From positions 1,798,001-1,862,000 of the forward strand of contig NZ_JBAKFF010000001.1 of the NCBI RefSeq assembly GCF_040838345.1: a stretch of DNA of 64,000 nt, in the 5' to 3' direction. This stretch comes from Spiribacter sp. 1M189. Lineage in GTDB: Bacteria; Pseudomonadota; Gammaproteobacteria; Nitrococcales; Nitrococcaceae. The position numbers and the translations under genes are program-made. The notes below the pieces were generated by a model. It had not been told where the DNA came from. It was given only the letters and a program-made list of their open reading frames with translations, and ran no database searches. Numbering within the stretch: position 1 is the first letter of the stretch; the number at the start of each line of letters is the position of its first letter. This document shows, one piece after another, positions 1 to 8,092 of the stretch.

Positions 1-80
1 TTCTCGATACCCGCCTATTTTCGCTACATAATGCGGACAATGAATGGCGCGGGCCGGGGTGATCGCATCCACTCAAAGGA

Positions 81-2081
81 ATGAGTTTTGCGCGGTTCAC
101 GGGGGAATCAGTGACTGACCAGGGTTTCATTCGCCGTTTTCTGAACATGGGCAGGCCCAAGAAGCGTGTCACCATGATGATTGGCGATGCGCTGCTCATG
201 GCCTTTGTTGTCTGGGCGGCCTTTGGGCTGCGCATGGGCGAGGGCTTTTCCGAGAAGTTCTACCAGTTCTGGTATCTGCACCTACTGCTGCCGGCGATCA
301 GCCTGCCGCTGTTCTACTGGTCGGGCATGTACAACTCCGTACTGCGCCATATGGGGCCCTGGGACGTCTGGTCGGTACTGCGTGGCGTTTCCCTCTCGAC
401 GCTGGCGTTCATCGCCATTGTGGCGCTGGGCGGCCTGGATGCGGTTCCCAGGACAACCATCATCATTTACTGGCTGCTGGGCCTGCTTTTCGTCGGCGGG
501 AGCCGCTTCATGGTGCGCGCCTGGCGTCAGCAATATGCCCGCTCGCGGGGTAACCAGGAGCCGGTGATCATCTACGGCGCCGGCTCCGCCGGGCTGCAGC
601 TACTCAGCTCACTGATGGCCACCGGCGAGCACATCCCGGTCGCGTTCATTGATGACAACCGACAGCTGCACGGCACATTGCTGCATGGTGTGCCGGTGTA
701 TCCACCGAGCGAGCTCGACCGGTTGATCCGCCGGCTCGGCGCTCATTCCGTACTCGTCGCGTTGCCTTCGGTCTCGCGTCAGCGACGCCGCGAGATCATG
801 GCGCAGCTCGAGCGTCACCCGGTGCATGTCCGCACGATCCCCAGCATGACCGATCTCGTCACCGGCTCGGCCCGGCTCAGGGACGTGCGGGAAGTCGACA
901 TCGAGGACCTCCTTGGCCGGGATCCGGTGAACCCGGATCAGCAACTTCTCGAGAGCTCCGTGAAGGGTCGGTCTGTCATGGTGACCGGAGCCGGCGGCTC
1001 GATTGGCAGTGAACTCTGCCGCCAGATCATCATGTTGGCGCCGCGGCGACTGGTGATATTCGAGCGTTCCGAGCTCGGGCTCTACCGCATTGATCGGGAG
1101 CTCAGGGCGCTTGCCGAAACCCACGGCCACGACTGCGAGGTGGTGCCCCTGCTCGGCTCCGTCGTGCACCGCAATCGCATGACCCACTGCATGCGCACCA
1201 ATGGCATCGAGACCGTCTATCACGCGGCGGCCTACAAACACGTCCCGCTGGTGGAGTCCAATCCGCTCGAGGCGATCCGCAACAATGCCTTTGGCACCTG
1301 GCATACCGCCGTTGCCGCCCGGGATGCCGGAGTCGATACCTTTGTGCTGATTTCCACCGACAAGGCGGTCCGTCCCACCAGCATCATGGGTGCCACCAAG
1401 CGGGTGGCCGAACTGGGGCTGCAGGCGCTGGCCGCCGATTCGCCCCATACCGTCTTCAGCATGGTTCGTTTCGGTAATGTGCTGGACTCTTCGGGTTCGG
1501 TGATTCCACTGTTTCGGGAGCAGATCCGCGAAGGCGGGCCGGTGACCATCACGCATCCGGAGGTCACGCGGTACTTTATGACCATTCCGGAGGCGGCGAG
1601 TCTCGTCATCCAGGCTGGCTCCCTGGCGAAGGGGGGCGAGGTGTTCGTCCTGGACATGGGTGAGCCGGTCCGGATCCAGGAGCTTGCCCGGCGCATGATT
1701 CAGCTCAGTGGCTTTACCGTGCGGGATGAGGACAATCCTCTGGGTGACGTGCCCATCAAGTACATCGGCCTGCGGCCCGGTGAAAAGCTCTACGAGGAGC
1801 TTCTGCTCGGGGAGAACTGCGCGGCTACGGATCACCCGATGATCCAGCGGGCGCGCGAGGAGGGTCTCTCCGTCGAGCAGATCACCGATTGCCTGGAGCG
1901 GCTCGAGGCGGCCTGTCGGGGTCAGGATCCGCATTCCGCGGAGCGGGTGCTTGCCGAGTGCGTGGTCGGGTTCGACCGGCCGGGCCTGTCCCGTTCCATG
2001 GAGGGGGAGAAGCGTCGTCATCTGCGGGTCATCGCCGGGGGTGACAACCCCGGGAGCGATAAAACGGCTCCCCCTTCTTAA
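81..2081 (+). CDS. WbpM/CapD/PglF-like UDP-sugar 4,6-dehydratase, membrane-anchored
   Basis: Long-form nucleoside-diphosphate-sugar dehydratase (666 aa), the family that makes 4-keto-6-deoxy UDP-HexNAc for surface polysaccharide or protein glycans. About four membrane segments lie in residues 31-145. A first Rossmann-like domain carries YGAGSAG near 165-171, and the catalytic SDR domain begins with VTGAGGSIGS at 301-310. The active site reads STDKAVRPTS then MGATK (425-440), so the usual SDR Tyr is Met436 and the triad is Ser-Met-Lys, as known for WbpM-type enzymes. The ATG at 81 directly abuts an AAAGGA; the in-frame GTG at 111 has GGGGGAA at 100-106 at better spacing and may be the true start. 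It is followed 28 bp later by galE on the same strand. Confidence 0.9.
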   Translation: MSFARFTGESVTDQGFIRRFLNMGRPKKRVTMMIGDALLMAFVVWAAFGLRMGEGFSEKFYQFWYLHLLLPAISLPLFYWSGMYNSVLRHMGPWDVWSVLRGVSLSTLAFIAIVALGGLDAVPRTTIIIYWLLGLLFVGGSRFMVRAWRQQYARSRGNQEPVIIYGAGSAGLQLLSSLMATGEHIPVAFIDDNRQLHGTLLHGVPVYPPSELDRLIRRLGAHSVLVALPSVSRQRRREIMAQLERHPVHVRTIPSMTDLVTGSARLRDVREVDIEDLLGRDPVNPDQQLLESSVKGRSVMVTGAGGSIGSELCRQIIMLAPRRLVIFERSELGLYRIDRELRALAETHGHDCEVVPLLGSVVHRNRMTHCMRTNGIETVYHAAAYKHVPLVESNPLEAIRNNAFGTWHTAVAARDAGVDTFVLISTDKAVRPTSIMGATKRVAELGLQALAADSPHTVFSMVRFGNVLDSSGSVIPLFREQIREGGPVTITHPEVTRYFMTIPEAASLVIQAGSLAKGGEVFVLDMGEPVRIQELARRMIQLSGFTVRDEDNPLGDVPIKYIGLRPGEKLYEELLLGENCAATDHPMIQRAREEGLSVEQITDCLERLEAACRGQDPHSAERVLAECVVGFDRPGLSRSMEGEKRRHLRVIAGGDNPGSDKTAPPS

Positions 2082-2109
2082 GCGCCGGCCAGAGGGGACC
2101 CCTCAGACC

Positions 2110-3225
2110 ATGAAGCTACTTGTCACCGGTGCCAGCGGTTATATCGGCTCCCATGCAGTCCTCGAGCTCCTCGAGACAGGCCATGAGGTGCTTGGCGTCG
2201 ATAATCTCAGCAATAGCTCGCGGGAGTCCCTGCGGCGGGTCGAGGCGCTCACCGGCCAGTCGGTGCCCTTCGTCGCGGCCGACATCCGGGACCGGGATAC
2301 AATGGAGGCACTGTTGCGGGCGGACCGACCGGCCGTCTCGGCACCGCTTGATGGGCAGGACCGCCCCTTCGACGCCGTAATGCACTTTGCTGGCCTCAAG
2401 GCAGTGGGCGAGAGCACCGAGCAGCCCATCGCTTACTACGAGAACAATGTCGCCGGAACGCTGAGTCTGCTGGACGCTATGGAAGCCGCTGGCGTGCGGC
2501 GGATGATTTTCAGCTCTTCCGCCACGGTCTATGGTGACCCGGCAACGGTCCCCATTGCGGAGACCGCGCCGGTGGGCTCGCCCTCCAACCCCTACGGCTT
2601 CTCCAAACTCATGATCGAGCAGATCCTGCGCGACCTGGCCGCGGCGGACCCACGCTGGGCGGTGGCGCTGCTGCGCTATTTCAATCCGGTGGGCGCGCAC
2701 TCGAGTGGTCGGATCGGTGAAGATCCCCAGGGGGTTCCCAATAATCTCGTGCCCTACATCAGCCAGGTGGCGGTGGGCCGGCGTGATGTCCTCTCGATAT
2801 TCGGCGACGACTACCCGACACCGGACGGCACCGGCGTGCGCGATTATATCCATGTGGTGGATCTGGCCCGCGGGCATGTCCGGGCGCTGGAGTTTCTGGT
2901 GAACGCAGGCGTGGCTCAGACTGACCCATCAGGGCAGTCGCTACGGGCCATGGGCGATCAGGCATCTGCCAACTGCCAGGTCTGGAACCTGGGCACCGGC
3001 CGAGGCTACTCCGTGCGTGAAGCCGTTGCTGCGTTTGAAAAGGCCTCGGGGCAGACGATCCCGGTCCATGTGGCGCCGCGTCGCCCGGGTGACATCGCCG
3101 CGTGCTATGCCGACCCGACCCTGGCCCGCGAGCAGCTCGGCTGGGAGGCGGAACATGGCCTCGAGGCGATGATGCGCGATGCCTGGCGCTGGCAGCGGCA
3201 GAATCCGCAGGGGTACGAGGGCTGA
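2110..3225 (+). CDS. galE: UDP-glucose 4-epimerase
   Basis: Interconverts UDP-glucose and UDP-galactose in the cytoplasm, feeding surface polysaccharide synthesis. The 371-aa SDR protein starts MKLLVTGASGYIG (NAD-binding GxxGxxG at 7-13), with FSSSATVYG at 134-142 and the catalytic YGFSK at 162-166. It also has the galE-typical NPYG, RYFNP(V)GAH and RDYIHVVDLA segments. I chose the ATG at 2110; an open frame reaches back to 1951, but that stretch overlaps the upstream dehydratase and has no family similarity. A short insertion near residues 74-87 (around APLDGQDRPFD) precedes the conserved MHFAGLKAVGES. It probably forms a transcription unit with the upstream WbpM-like gene. Confidence 0.95.
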   Translation: MKLLVTGASGYIGSHAVLELLETGHEVLGVDNLSNSSRESLRRVEALTGQSVPFVAADIRDRDTMEALLRADRPAVSAPLDGQDRPFDAVMHFAGLKAVGESTEQPIAYYENNVAGTLSLLDAMEAAGVRRMIFSSSATVYGDPATVPIAETAPVGSPSNPYGFSKLMIEQILRDLAAADPRWAVALLRYFNPVGAHSSGRIGEDPQGVPNNLVPYISQVAVGRRDVLSIFGDDYPTPDGTGVRDYIHVVDLARGHVRALEFLVNAGVAQTDPSGQSLRAMGDQASANCQVWNLGTGRGYSVREAVAAFEKASGQTIPVHVAPRRPGDIAACYADPTLAREQLGWEAEHGLEAMMRDAWRWQRQNPQGYEG

Positions 3226-3270
3226 GGCGATCGCCCGATGGCAGGCTTGCCTCGCAGGGAGGTTATACGT

Positions 3271-3296
3271 AAATTGACCAGAGTTATGGTCAATTT
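3271..3296. promoter_or_regulatory. perfect 10-bp inverted repeat upstream of Phd/VapC-like module (candidate operator)
   Basis: Arms AAATTGACCA (3271-3280) and TGGTCAATTT (3287-3296) are perfect reverse complements around a 6-bp spacer (GAGTTA). The palindrome ends 11 bp before the antitoxin ATG at 3308, where an autoregulatory operator of a type II toxin-antitoxin operon is expected. Antitoxin binding here is inferred from position and symmetry. Confidence 0.7.
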
Positions 3297-3307
3297 ATGG
3301 CAAGAGA

Positions 3308-3556
3308 ATGGATGATAAATCGGTATCGCTTGCTGACGCTAAGGCCCATCTGAGTGAACTCACCGAGCGCGCGGCGCGGGGTGAGTCCGTGGTGGTTACT
3401 AAGCATGGACGCCCCGTGGTCCGGTTCGTTGCAATCGAAACGCCGCGGCAGCCGATCGACTGTACTCGTCTGCGCGCATTGACTGATTCCATGCCGAAGA
3501 CGGAGGAGGACGCGGGGCGGTTCATCCGCCGGGCGCGAGAGGGCGAGCGCTATTGA
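3308..3556 (+). CDS. Phd/YefM-family antitoxin
   Basis: Predicted 82-aa antitoxin and DNA-binding autorepressor. The N-terminal fold is typical of Phd/YefM proteins: SLADAKAHLSELTERAARGE (7-26), then VVVTKHGRPVVRFV. The C-terminal part (residues 50-82) is charged and has a DSMPKTEEDAGRFIR segment, the region that in this family wraps the toxin. Its TGA stop (3554-3556) overlaps the ATG (3556) of the PIN-domain toxin, indicating translational coupling. A perfect palindrome sits just upstream. The gene lies between galE and rfbB and has no relation to sugar metabolism. Confidence 0.85.
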   Translation: MDDKSVSLADAKAHLSELTERAARGESVVVTKHGRPVVRFVAIETPRQPIDCTRLRALTDSMPKTEEDAGRFIRRAREGERY

Positions 3557-3978
3557 TGCACTACCTGGACACAAGTGTGCTGGTGGCCGCCCTCACCAAT
3601 GAGCCGCGTACTGCTGATGTCCAATCCTGGTTGATGGACCAGCCCGCCGGTGAACTGGCTATCAGCGACTGGGTCGTCACCGAATTCTCCGGAGCGATGT
3701 CGATCAAACTGCGCTCCGGCGTGCTTGAGGCCAACCACCGGGCGGATGCACTCGCCATGTTTCAATCGCTTTGTGAGACCTCGCTGATGGTGCTGCCCAT
3801 TGAGCGCGCCGACTTCCGAACAGCCGCGCAACTGGCGAATCAGTATGAGACCGGCCTGCGTTCAGGGGATGCTTTACATCTCGCTGTAGTTTCCAACCAC
3901 GGCATGCGGATTCAGTCACTCGATCGGGGGTTAGTCGCTGCCGCCCAGCGACTCGGCGTGAGTGCCCGTTTGATTTAA
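3556..3978 (+). CDS. PIN-domain ribonuclease toxin, VapC-like
   Basis: A 140-aa PIN-domain protein, expected to be a Mg2+-dependent RNase inhibited by the preceding antitoxin. It starts [13 protein letters not shown], with the first acidic residue in the YLDTS motif, has a conserved Glu in VVTEFSGA, and a C-terminal acidic cluster around [11 protein letters not shown] and [12 protein letters not shown] codon immediately upstream (3553) is in frame, but the ATG at 3556 overlapping the antitoxin stop is the likelier start. Length and motif order match complete VapC-type toxins, so the module looks intact. The RNA target cannot be read from sequence. Confidence 0.87.
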   Translation: MHYLDTSVLVAALTNEPRTADVQSWLMDQPAGELAISDWVVTEFSGAMSIKLRSGVLEANHRADALAMFQSLCETSLMVLPIERADFRTAAQLANQYETGLRSGDALHLAVVSNHGMRIQSLDRGLVAAAQRLGVSARLI

Positions 3979-4006
3979 ACCGATACCGATACCGCGGAGC
4001 CTATTA

Positions 4007-5182
4007 ATGAAAGTCCTCATCACCGGCGGCGCCGGGTTCATCGGCTCGGCCCTGATCCGCTATCTGCGCGCCCGGCAGCTCGCCGAGGTGGTCAACGTCG
4101 ATGCGCTGACCTACGCCGGTAATCCCGAGTCTCTCCCGGGCCTCGACGCAGATCCCGGTTACCGATTCGAGAAGGTCGATATCCGCGATCGCGAGGCCCT
4201 CGAGCGCGTCTTCCGCGAACATCGCCCCGACGCCGTCATGCATCTGGCGGCCGAGAGCCACGTCGACCGCTCGATCCTCGGCCCGGAGGTGTTCGTCGAC
4301 ACCAATGTGGTCGGCACCCAGAACCTGCTCGAGGTTGCCCGCGCCTATTGGGAGGCCCTGGATGACCGCCCGGACGCCAACGGGTCGAGCCCTCGCGGGC
4401 GCTTCCGCCTTCACCACATCTCCACCGACGAGGTCTTTGGCGATCTGCCACCGGAGGCCCCCGCCTTCACCGAGGCGACGCCTTATGCGCCGAGCTCGCC
4501 CTACGCGGCGAGCAAGGCGGCGAGCGATCATCTGGTCCGCGCCTGGCACCGCACCTACGGCCTGCCGGTGGTCATCACCAACTGCTCCAACAACTACGGC
4601 CCGTACCAGTTCCCGGAAAAGCTCATCCCGCTGATGATCCTGAATGCCATTGCCGGCAAGCCGCTGCCGGTCTACGGCGACGGCGGCCAGATCCGCGACT
4701 GGCTGCATGTCGAGGATCACGCCGAGGCGCTATGGACGGTTCTGCAGCACGGCCAGATCGGCCGGACCTACAATATCGGTGGAGATGCCGAGCGCACCAA
4801 CCTTGAGGTGGTGGAGGCCATCTGCGGGGGCCTGGCGGCGCTGCGGCCGGCGGGGTCATCACCGGACAATGCCGGTGCCGCTGATCGGGCCCGGGCGTCC
4901 GCCAGCGAGGCGACAAGCCGCGGTGATGATGGCCGCGCCAACCCCTATCGTGCCCTCATCCAATCCGTCACCGACCGCCCCGGCCATGACCGGCGCTACG
5001 CCATCGACAGCACCCGTATCCGGCAGGAGCTCGGCTGGCGGCCGGCGCACAGCTTCGAGCAGGGCCTGCGCGAGACTGTGCAGTGGTATCTGGACCACCC
5101 GGAATGGGTCGCCCGCGTCCAGTCCGGTGCCTACCGCGAGTGGATCGAGGCCAATTACGGCGGTCGCGAGATGGCGCCATAA
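4007..5182 (+). CDS. rfbB: dTDP-glucose 4,6-dehydratase
   Basis: Converts dTDP-glucose to dTDP-4-keto-6-deoxyglucose, the first committed step toward dTDP-rhamnose and related sugars. NAD-binding GGAGFIG at 7-13, the [12 protein letters not shown] segment at 79-90, STDEVFGDL at 139-147 (catalytic Asp141/Glu142; the usual Tyr of DEVYG is Phe) and catalytic YAASK at 166-170 are present. [18 protein letters not shown] is also typical. At 391 aa it is longer than the usual about 355: residues about 280-312 form an Ala/Ser/Asp/Arg-rich low-complexity insertion. No rfbA, rfbC or rfbD lies in the window. Toxin-antitoxin modules flank it on both sides. Confidence 0.93.
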   Translation: MKVLITGGAGFIGSALIRYLRARQLAEVVNVDALTYAGNPESLPGLDADPGYRFEKVDIRDREALERVFREHRPDAVMHLAAESHVDRSILGPEVFVDTNVVGTQNLLEVARAYWEALDDRPDANGSSPRGRFRLHHISTDEVFGDLPPEAPAFTEATPYAPSSPYAASKAASDHLVRAWHRTYGLPVVITNCSNNYGPYQFPEKLIPLMILNAIAGKPLPVYGDGGQIRDWLHVEDHAEALWTVLQHGQIGRTYNIGGDAERTNLEVVEAICGGLAALRPAGSSPDNAGAADRARASASEATSRGDDGRANPYRALIQSVTDRPGHDRRYAIDSTRIRQELGWRPAHSFEQGLRETVQWYLDHPEWVARVQSGAYREWIEANYGGREMAP

Positions 5183-5204
5183 TACGTACAATATGCTGTA
5201 CGTA
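5183..5204. promoter_or_regulatory. perfect 8-bp inverted repeat upstream of yefM (candidate operator)
   Basis: Arms TACGTACA (5183-5190) and TGTACGTA (5197-5204) flank ATATGC. The repeat begins one base after the rfbB stop and ends 13 bp before the antitoxin ATG. YefM/YoeB operators studied in enteric bacteria contain TGTACA-type hexamers, and the arms here hold GTACA/TGTAC. Autoregulation is therefore a reasonable inference, but binding has not been shown. Confidence 0.7.
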
Positions 5205-5217
5205 ATGCGGAGGTTTT

Positions 5218-5469
5218 ATGGACGCAATCAGCTATACCAAGGCACGGGCCAATCTCGCCGGCACAATGGAGCGGGTGTGTGAGGATCACGATCCGGTCAC
5301 GATCACGCGCGGTCGATCGCCCTCAGTGGTGATGATGTCGTTGGAGGATTACGAGTCGCTGCAGGAAACGGCGTTGCTGCTTCGTGCGCCACGAAATGCC
5401 CGGCGGCTGCTTGAATCGGTGGCCGAACTGGAGGCTGGCGGTGGCGAGGTGCACCCGCTTGCCGAATGA
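5218..5469 (+). CDS. YefM-family antitoxin
   Basis: An 83-aa antitoxin that should neutralise the downstream YoeB-like RNase and repress its own operon. It opens MDAISYTKARANLAGTMERV followed by DPVTITRGRSPSVVMMSLEDY, the standard YefM N-terminal dimerisation/DNA-binding fold. It continues with a helical ETALLLRAPRNARRLLESV segment as in enteric YefM. GGAGG lies at 5209-5213 upstream of the ATG. The stop overlaps the toxin start as ATGA at 5466-5469. Confidence 0.93.
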   Translation: MDAISYTKARANLAGTMERVCEDHDPVTITRGRSPSVVMMSLEDYESLQETALLLRAPRNARRLLESVAELEAGGGEVHPLAE

Positions 5470-5720
5470 GCGTGCTGCTTTCCGCAAACGCCTGGGAAGA
5501 CTACCTTTTTTGGCAGAAAACCGATCGACGGACACTGCGACGGATTAATCAGCTCATCAAGGCGACCCAGCGCGAGCCGTTCGCGGGACCTGGCAAGCCG
5601 GAGCCGCTACGGCATGCCTTGGCAGGCTATTGGTCCCGGCGGATCGATTCCCAGCATCGCATGGTCTATAAAGTGGCCGATGGAACGCTGATGATCGCTC
5701 AGCTCCGTTATCAGTATTGA
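5466..5720 (+). CDS. YoeB-family mRNA interferase toxin with His83 replaced by Gln
   Basis: An 84-aa RelE-superfamily protein closely following E. coli YoeB along its length (WEDYLFWQKTDRR, then KPEPLRHALAGYWSRRI). YoeB cleaves mRNA on the ribosome using Glu46, Arg65 and the penultimate residue His83. Here Glu46 and Arg65 are conserved, but the C-terminus reads RYQY instead of RYHY, giving Gln83 (codon CAG at 5715-5717). This may reduce RNase activity, or the protein may keep ribosome binding and corepressor function. It is translationally coupled to the antitoxin and followed 10 bp later by a glutathione peroxidase gene. Confidence 0.92.
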   Translation: MSVLLSANAWEDYLFWQKTDRRTLRRINQLIKATQREPFAGPGKPEPLRHALAGYWSRRIDSQHRMVYKVADGTLMIAQLRYQY

Positions 5721-5730
5721 GGGACCGATC

Positions 5731-6279
5731 ATGGGACTTGCACGCATCGCCGCACTGCTGACGGCCTTGATCACCGGAGGACTGCTCATGACATCCACGG
5801 CCCAGGCTTACGACTGGCTCGATCACGACATGCGCCGGCTGCATTCGAGCGAGGTCGTCAACGTGCAGGACCTTGCCGCCGATGCGCCGGCGGTGCTGTT
5901 GGTGAATACCGCCAGCCACTGTGGCTTTACCGGTCAGTTCGAGGGGCTCGAATCCCTCCATCAGGCATACGCCGACAAAGGGCTGAAGGTGATCGGCTTC
6001 TCGTCGGATTCCTTCAACCAGGAGGCCGATGACGAGGCGGCCGCCGCCGAGACATGCTTCGTGAATTTCGGGGTGACCTTCGACATGATGGCCACGGTCC
6101 CGGTGCGCGGCGCCAACGCCCATCCGATCTTCGCTGAGGCCGCCCGCCAGACGCGTGCGCCGCGCTGGAATTTCAACAAGTATCTCGTGAACCGCGATGG
6201 CGAGGTAGTCGAGGTGTTTGGCGCGCTCACCGGCCCGGAATCCGGCAAGCTGAAGCGAGCGATCGAGCGGCTTTTGTAG
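5731..6279 (+). CDS. exported glutathione peroxidase-family (2-Cys) peroxidase
   Basis: A 182-aa GPx-fold protein with an N-terminal signal peptide (residues 1-26, cleavage near AQA), so it probably acts in the periplasm. The peroxidatic Cys64 lies in NTASHCGFTGQF. Trp146 and Asn147 of WNFNKYLV match the catalytic Trp and Asn. Cys109 (ETCFVNFGVTF) sits where the resolving Cys of thioredoxin-type GPx enzymes is found. The usual NQ of the FPCNQFG motif is changed (FSSDSFNQE), so the catalytic Gln appears to be Ser94. An alternative ATG at residue 20 lies inside the signal peptide and is less likely. Confidence 0.85.
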   Translation: MGLARIAALLTALITGGLLMTSTAQAYDWLDHDMRRLHSSEVVNVQDLAADAPAVLLVNTASHCGFTGQFEGLESLHQAYADKGLKVIGFSSDSFNQEADDEAAAAETCFVNFGVTFDMMATVPVRGANAHPIFAEAARQTRAPRWNFNKYLVNRDGEVVEVFGALTGPESGKLKRAIERLL

Positions 6280-6288
6280 TCTCGATCC

Positions 6289-7116
6289 ATGTTCTTTTTC
6301 ACCAAACTGGCCGGCGCGCTCCTGAAGCCGCTGAGCCTTGTTGTCATTGCCCTGGTAGTGGGGCTGATCCTGGCCGCGTTCACGCGCTTTCGGCGCAGCG
6401 GCCTGGCGCTGATCGGGGTAACGACGCTGGCTCTGGCGCTGATCAGTTGGTGGCCGATCTCGAATACGCTGATGGCACCGCTGGAGAGGGTCCATACGCC
6501 GGTTGAGGTGGGTGCGCCCGATAACCCCACTGACCAGGCATTGCCCCGCGGCGTCGCCGCCATCGTGGTGCTGGGTGGCGGCGCCGTGGATGATCCCTCG
6601 CTGCCGTTAACTGCCCAGCTTTCCCCGACTTCCCTACAGCGGCTGATCGAGGGCATTCGGTTGTGGCGGCTGCGGCCGGATGCGCTCCTGGTGACCAGCG
6701 GGGCGTTGCCGCGGGGCCGGTCCCAGGCCGCGATCGCCGCGGATCTGGCGGTGTTGCTGGGTGTGCCGCGGGAGCAGATCCGCAGGCTGCCGGCGGCTCG
6801 CAATACCGCGGAGGAGGCGGCGGCCTACGCGGCGCTTGCGGCTAACGTCAGCGACGATAGCGCCTCAGGCGACGAGGTCAGAGGGCTCACGCTTCGCCAG
6901 CCCGTGGTCGTCAGCTCGGCGAGCCATCTACCGCGGGCCATCGCGGAGTTCAAAAGCCAGGGCCTCGAGCCTTTACCGGCGCCAACCGCCCACAGGGCCA
7001 GCCCCCAGCGCTTTGCCCTGCCCGGTGACTTCGTCCCACAGGCCGATGACCTGCGCACCGCCGAGGCGGCCTGGCACGAATTCCTGGGCCGGCTTTGGGC
7101 GTGGCTGCGGGGATAG
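6289..7116 (+). CDS. YdcF/ElyC-like (DUF218) envelope protein
   Basis: A 275-aa inner-membrane protein of the DUF218 family. Two N-terminal hydrophobic segments (about 15-35 and 38-58) are followed by a soluble domain with AIVVLGGG near residues 87-94, then LVTSGALPRGRSQAA and a late VVVSSASHLPRA motif. This order is typical of ElyC/SanA/YdcF proteins. ElyC in E. coli affects peptidoglycan and enterobacterial common antigen lipid-carrier metabolism; whether that applies here is unknown. It follows the peroxidase after 9 bp, so they may be co-transcribed. Confidence 0.8.
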   Translation: MFFFTKLAGALLKPLSLVVIALVVGLILAAFTRFRRSGLALIGVTTLALALISWWPISNTLMAPLERVHTPVEVGAPDNPTDQALPRGVAAIVVLGGGAVDDPSLPLTAQLSPTSLQRLIEGIRLWRLRPDALLVTSGALPRGRSQAAIAADLAVLLGVPREQIRRLPAARNTAEEAAAYAALAANVSDDSASGDEVRGLTLRQPVVVSSASHLPRAIAEFKSQGLEPLPAPTAHRASPQRFALPGDFVPQADDLRTAEAAWHEFLGRLWAWLRG

Positions 7117-7120
7117 CGCC

Positions 7121-7321
7121 CTAACGCCGAAACCACCAGATGATCAGCGTCACCACGACGCTGACAATAATTGAGGTGGCGAGCGGGAAGTAGAAGGTGA
7201 AGCCCTCCCGACGGACGAGGATGTCGCCCGGCAGCCGGCCCAGCCCCAGCTTGCTGATCACCGGCCAGAGCAGGCCGCTGATCAGGATGACAAGCCCGAT
7301 AGTGACAAGAAGCTTCTGCAT
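7121..7321 (-). CDS. DUF2905 small membrane protein
   Basis: A 66-aa protein with two hydrophobic segments (residues 3-25 and 47-64) separated by KLGLGRLPGDILVRREG. This loop and layout are the hallmark of the DUF2905 family. The frame stays open upstream, but the family begins at this MQKLLVTIG start. The family's function is unknown. It is convergent with the upstream ElyC-like gene (4-bp gap) and lies 55 bp downstream of rpiA on the same strand. Confidence 0.85.
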   Translation of the reverse strand: MQKLLVTIGLVILISGLLWPVISKLGLGRLPGDILVRREGFTFYFPLATSIIVSVVVTLIIWWFRR

Positions 7322-7376
7322 AGCGAACCCTGGGATCGCCCGATGCGTTGTGTCTGACGCCCGGCCCGGCGCGACG

Positions 7377-8039
7377 TCAGGCCGCTGTGGACCGCTGCAC
7401 GCCGGTGTCCGTTCCCACCAGGAGCTCATCCGCCGGCCGCAGGGCGAACAGCCCATTGGTGACCACGCCGGCGATGTTGTTGAGCTGCTGCTCGCGGTGA
7501 ATGGGCTCGGACAGATCCAGCGCGCGGACATCCAGAATGAGGTTGCCATTGTCTGTGGTGAAGCCCTCACGCAGTTCCGGGCGCCCACCGAGGCGGACGA
7601 GCTGGCGTGCCACGTGGGAGCGGGCCATGGGAATCACTTCCACCGGCAGCGGAAAGTCGCCCAGTGCGGTCACCTGCTTGCTGGCATCGACGATGCAGAT
7701 GAAACGATCGGCGATGGCAGCGACGATTTTCTCTCGCGTGAGCGCTCCGCCGCCGCCCTTGATCATCTGAAGATGCCGATTGATCTCGTCGGCCCCGTCG
7801 ACATAGATGGCCAGTTCCGAGACGCTGTTGGCGTCCCGGACCTCGATGCCGTGACCGCGCAATCGCTCGGCGCTGGCCTCGGAGGCCGCCACGGCGGCTT
7901 CGATTTCGATATCCGAGGCGGCCAGCGCGTCAATGAAGTGATTGACGGTGGATCCGCTGCCGACACCGATAACGGTGCCCGCCTCGACTTTCTCGACTGC
8001 CGCCTCGGCGGCGAGACGTTTCTGCGCGTCGGCGCTCAT
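7377..8039 (-). CDS. rpiA: ribose-5-phosphate isomerase A
   Basis: Isomerises ribose-5-phosphate and ribulose-5-phosphate in the pentose phosphate pathway. The 220-aa protein shows the phosphate-binding GVGSGSTV (25-32), catalytic DGADE (81-85), KGGGGAL (94-100) with Glu103, and a C-terminal [14 protein letters not shown] segment. The ATG at 8039 is preferred; an in-frame ATG at 8060 would add seven non-conserved residues. It is divergent from ilvA with 53 bp between starts, an arrangement common in gammaproteobacteria. Confidence 0.96.
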   Translation of the reverse strand: MSADAQKRLAAEAAVEKVEAGTVIGVGSGSTVNHFIDALAASDIEIEAAVAASEASAERLRGHGIEVRDANSVSELAIYVDGADEINRHLQMIKGGGGALTREKIVAAIADRFICIVDASKQVTALGDFPLPVEVIPMARSHVARQLVRLGGRPELREGFTTDNGNLILDVRALDLSEPIHREQQLNNIAGVVTNGLFALRPADELLVGTDTGVQRSTAA

Positions 8040-8092
8040 GGCCTGGTCTCTCCTGTACACTGAAGCCCTTTGGGGCGAATTCCCGTTCTGGC

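Noticed and set aside
609-2021. 470-aa open frame antisense to the WbpM-like gene
   Set aside because: High-GC codon shadow: no domain similarity, no ribosome site, and the opposite strand encodes a full-length known enzyme.
1951-2109. N-terminal extension of GalE
   Set aside because: Overlaps the end of the upstream dehydratase and encodes no conserved sequence; the Rossmann start lies at 2110.
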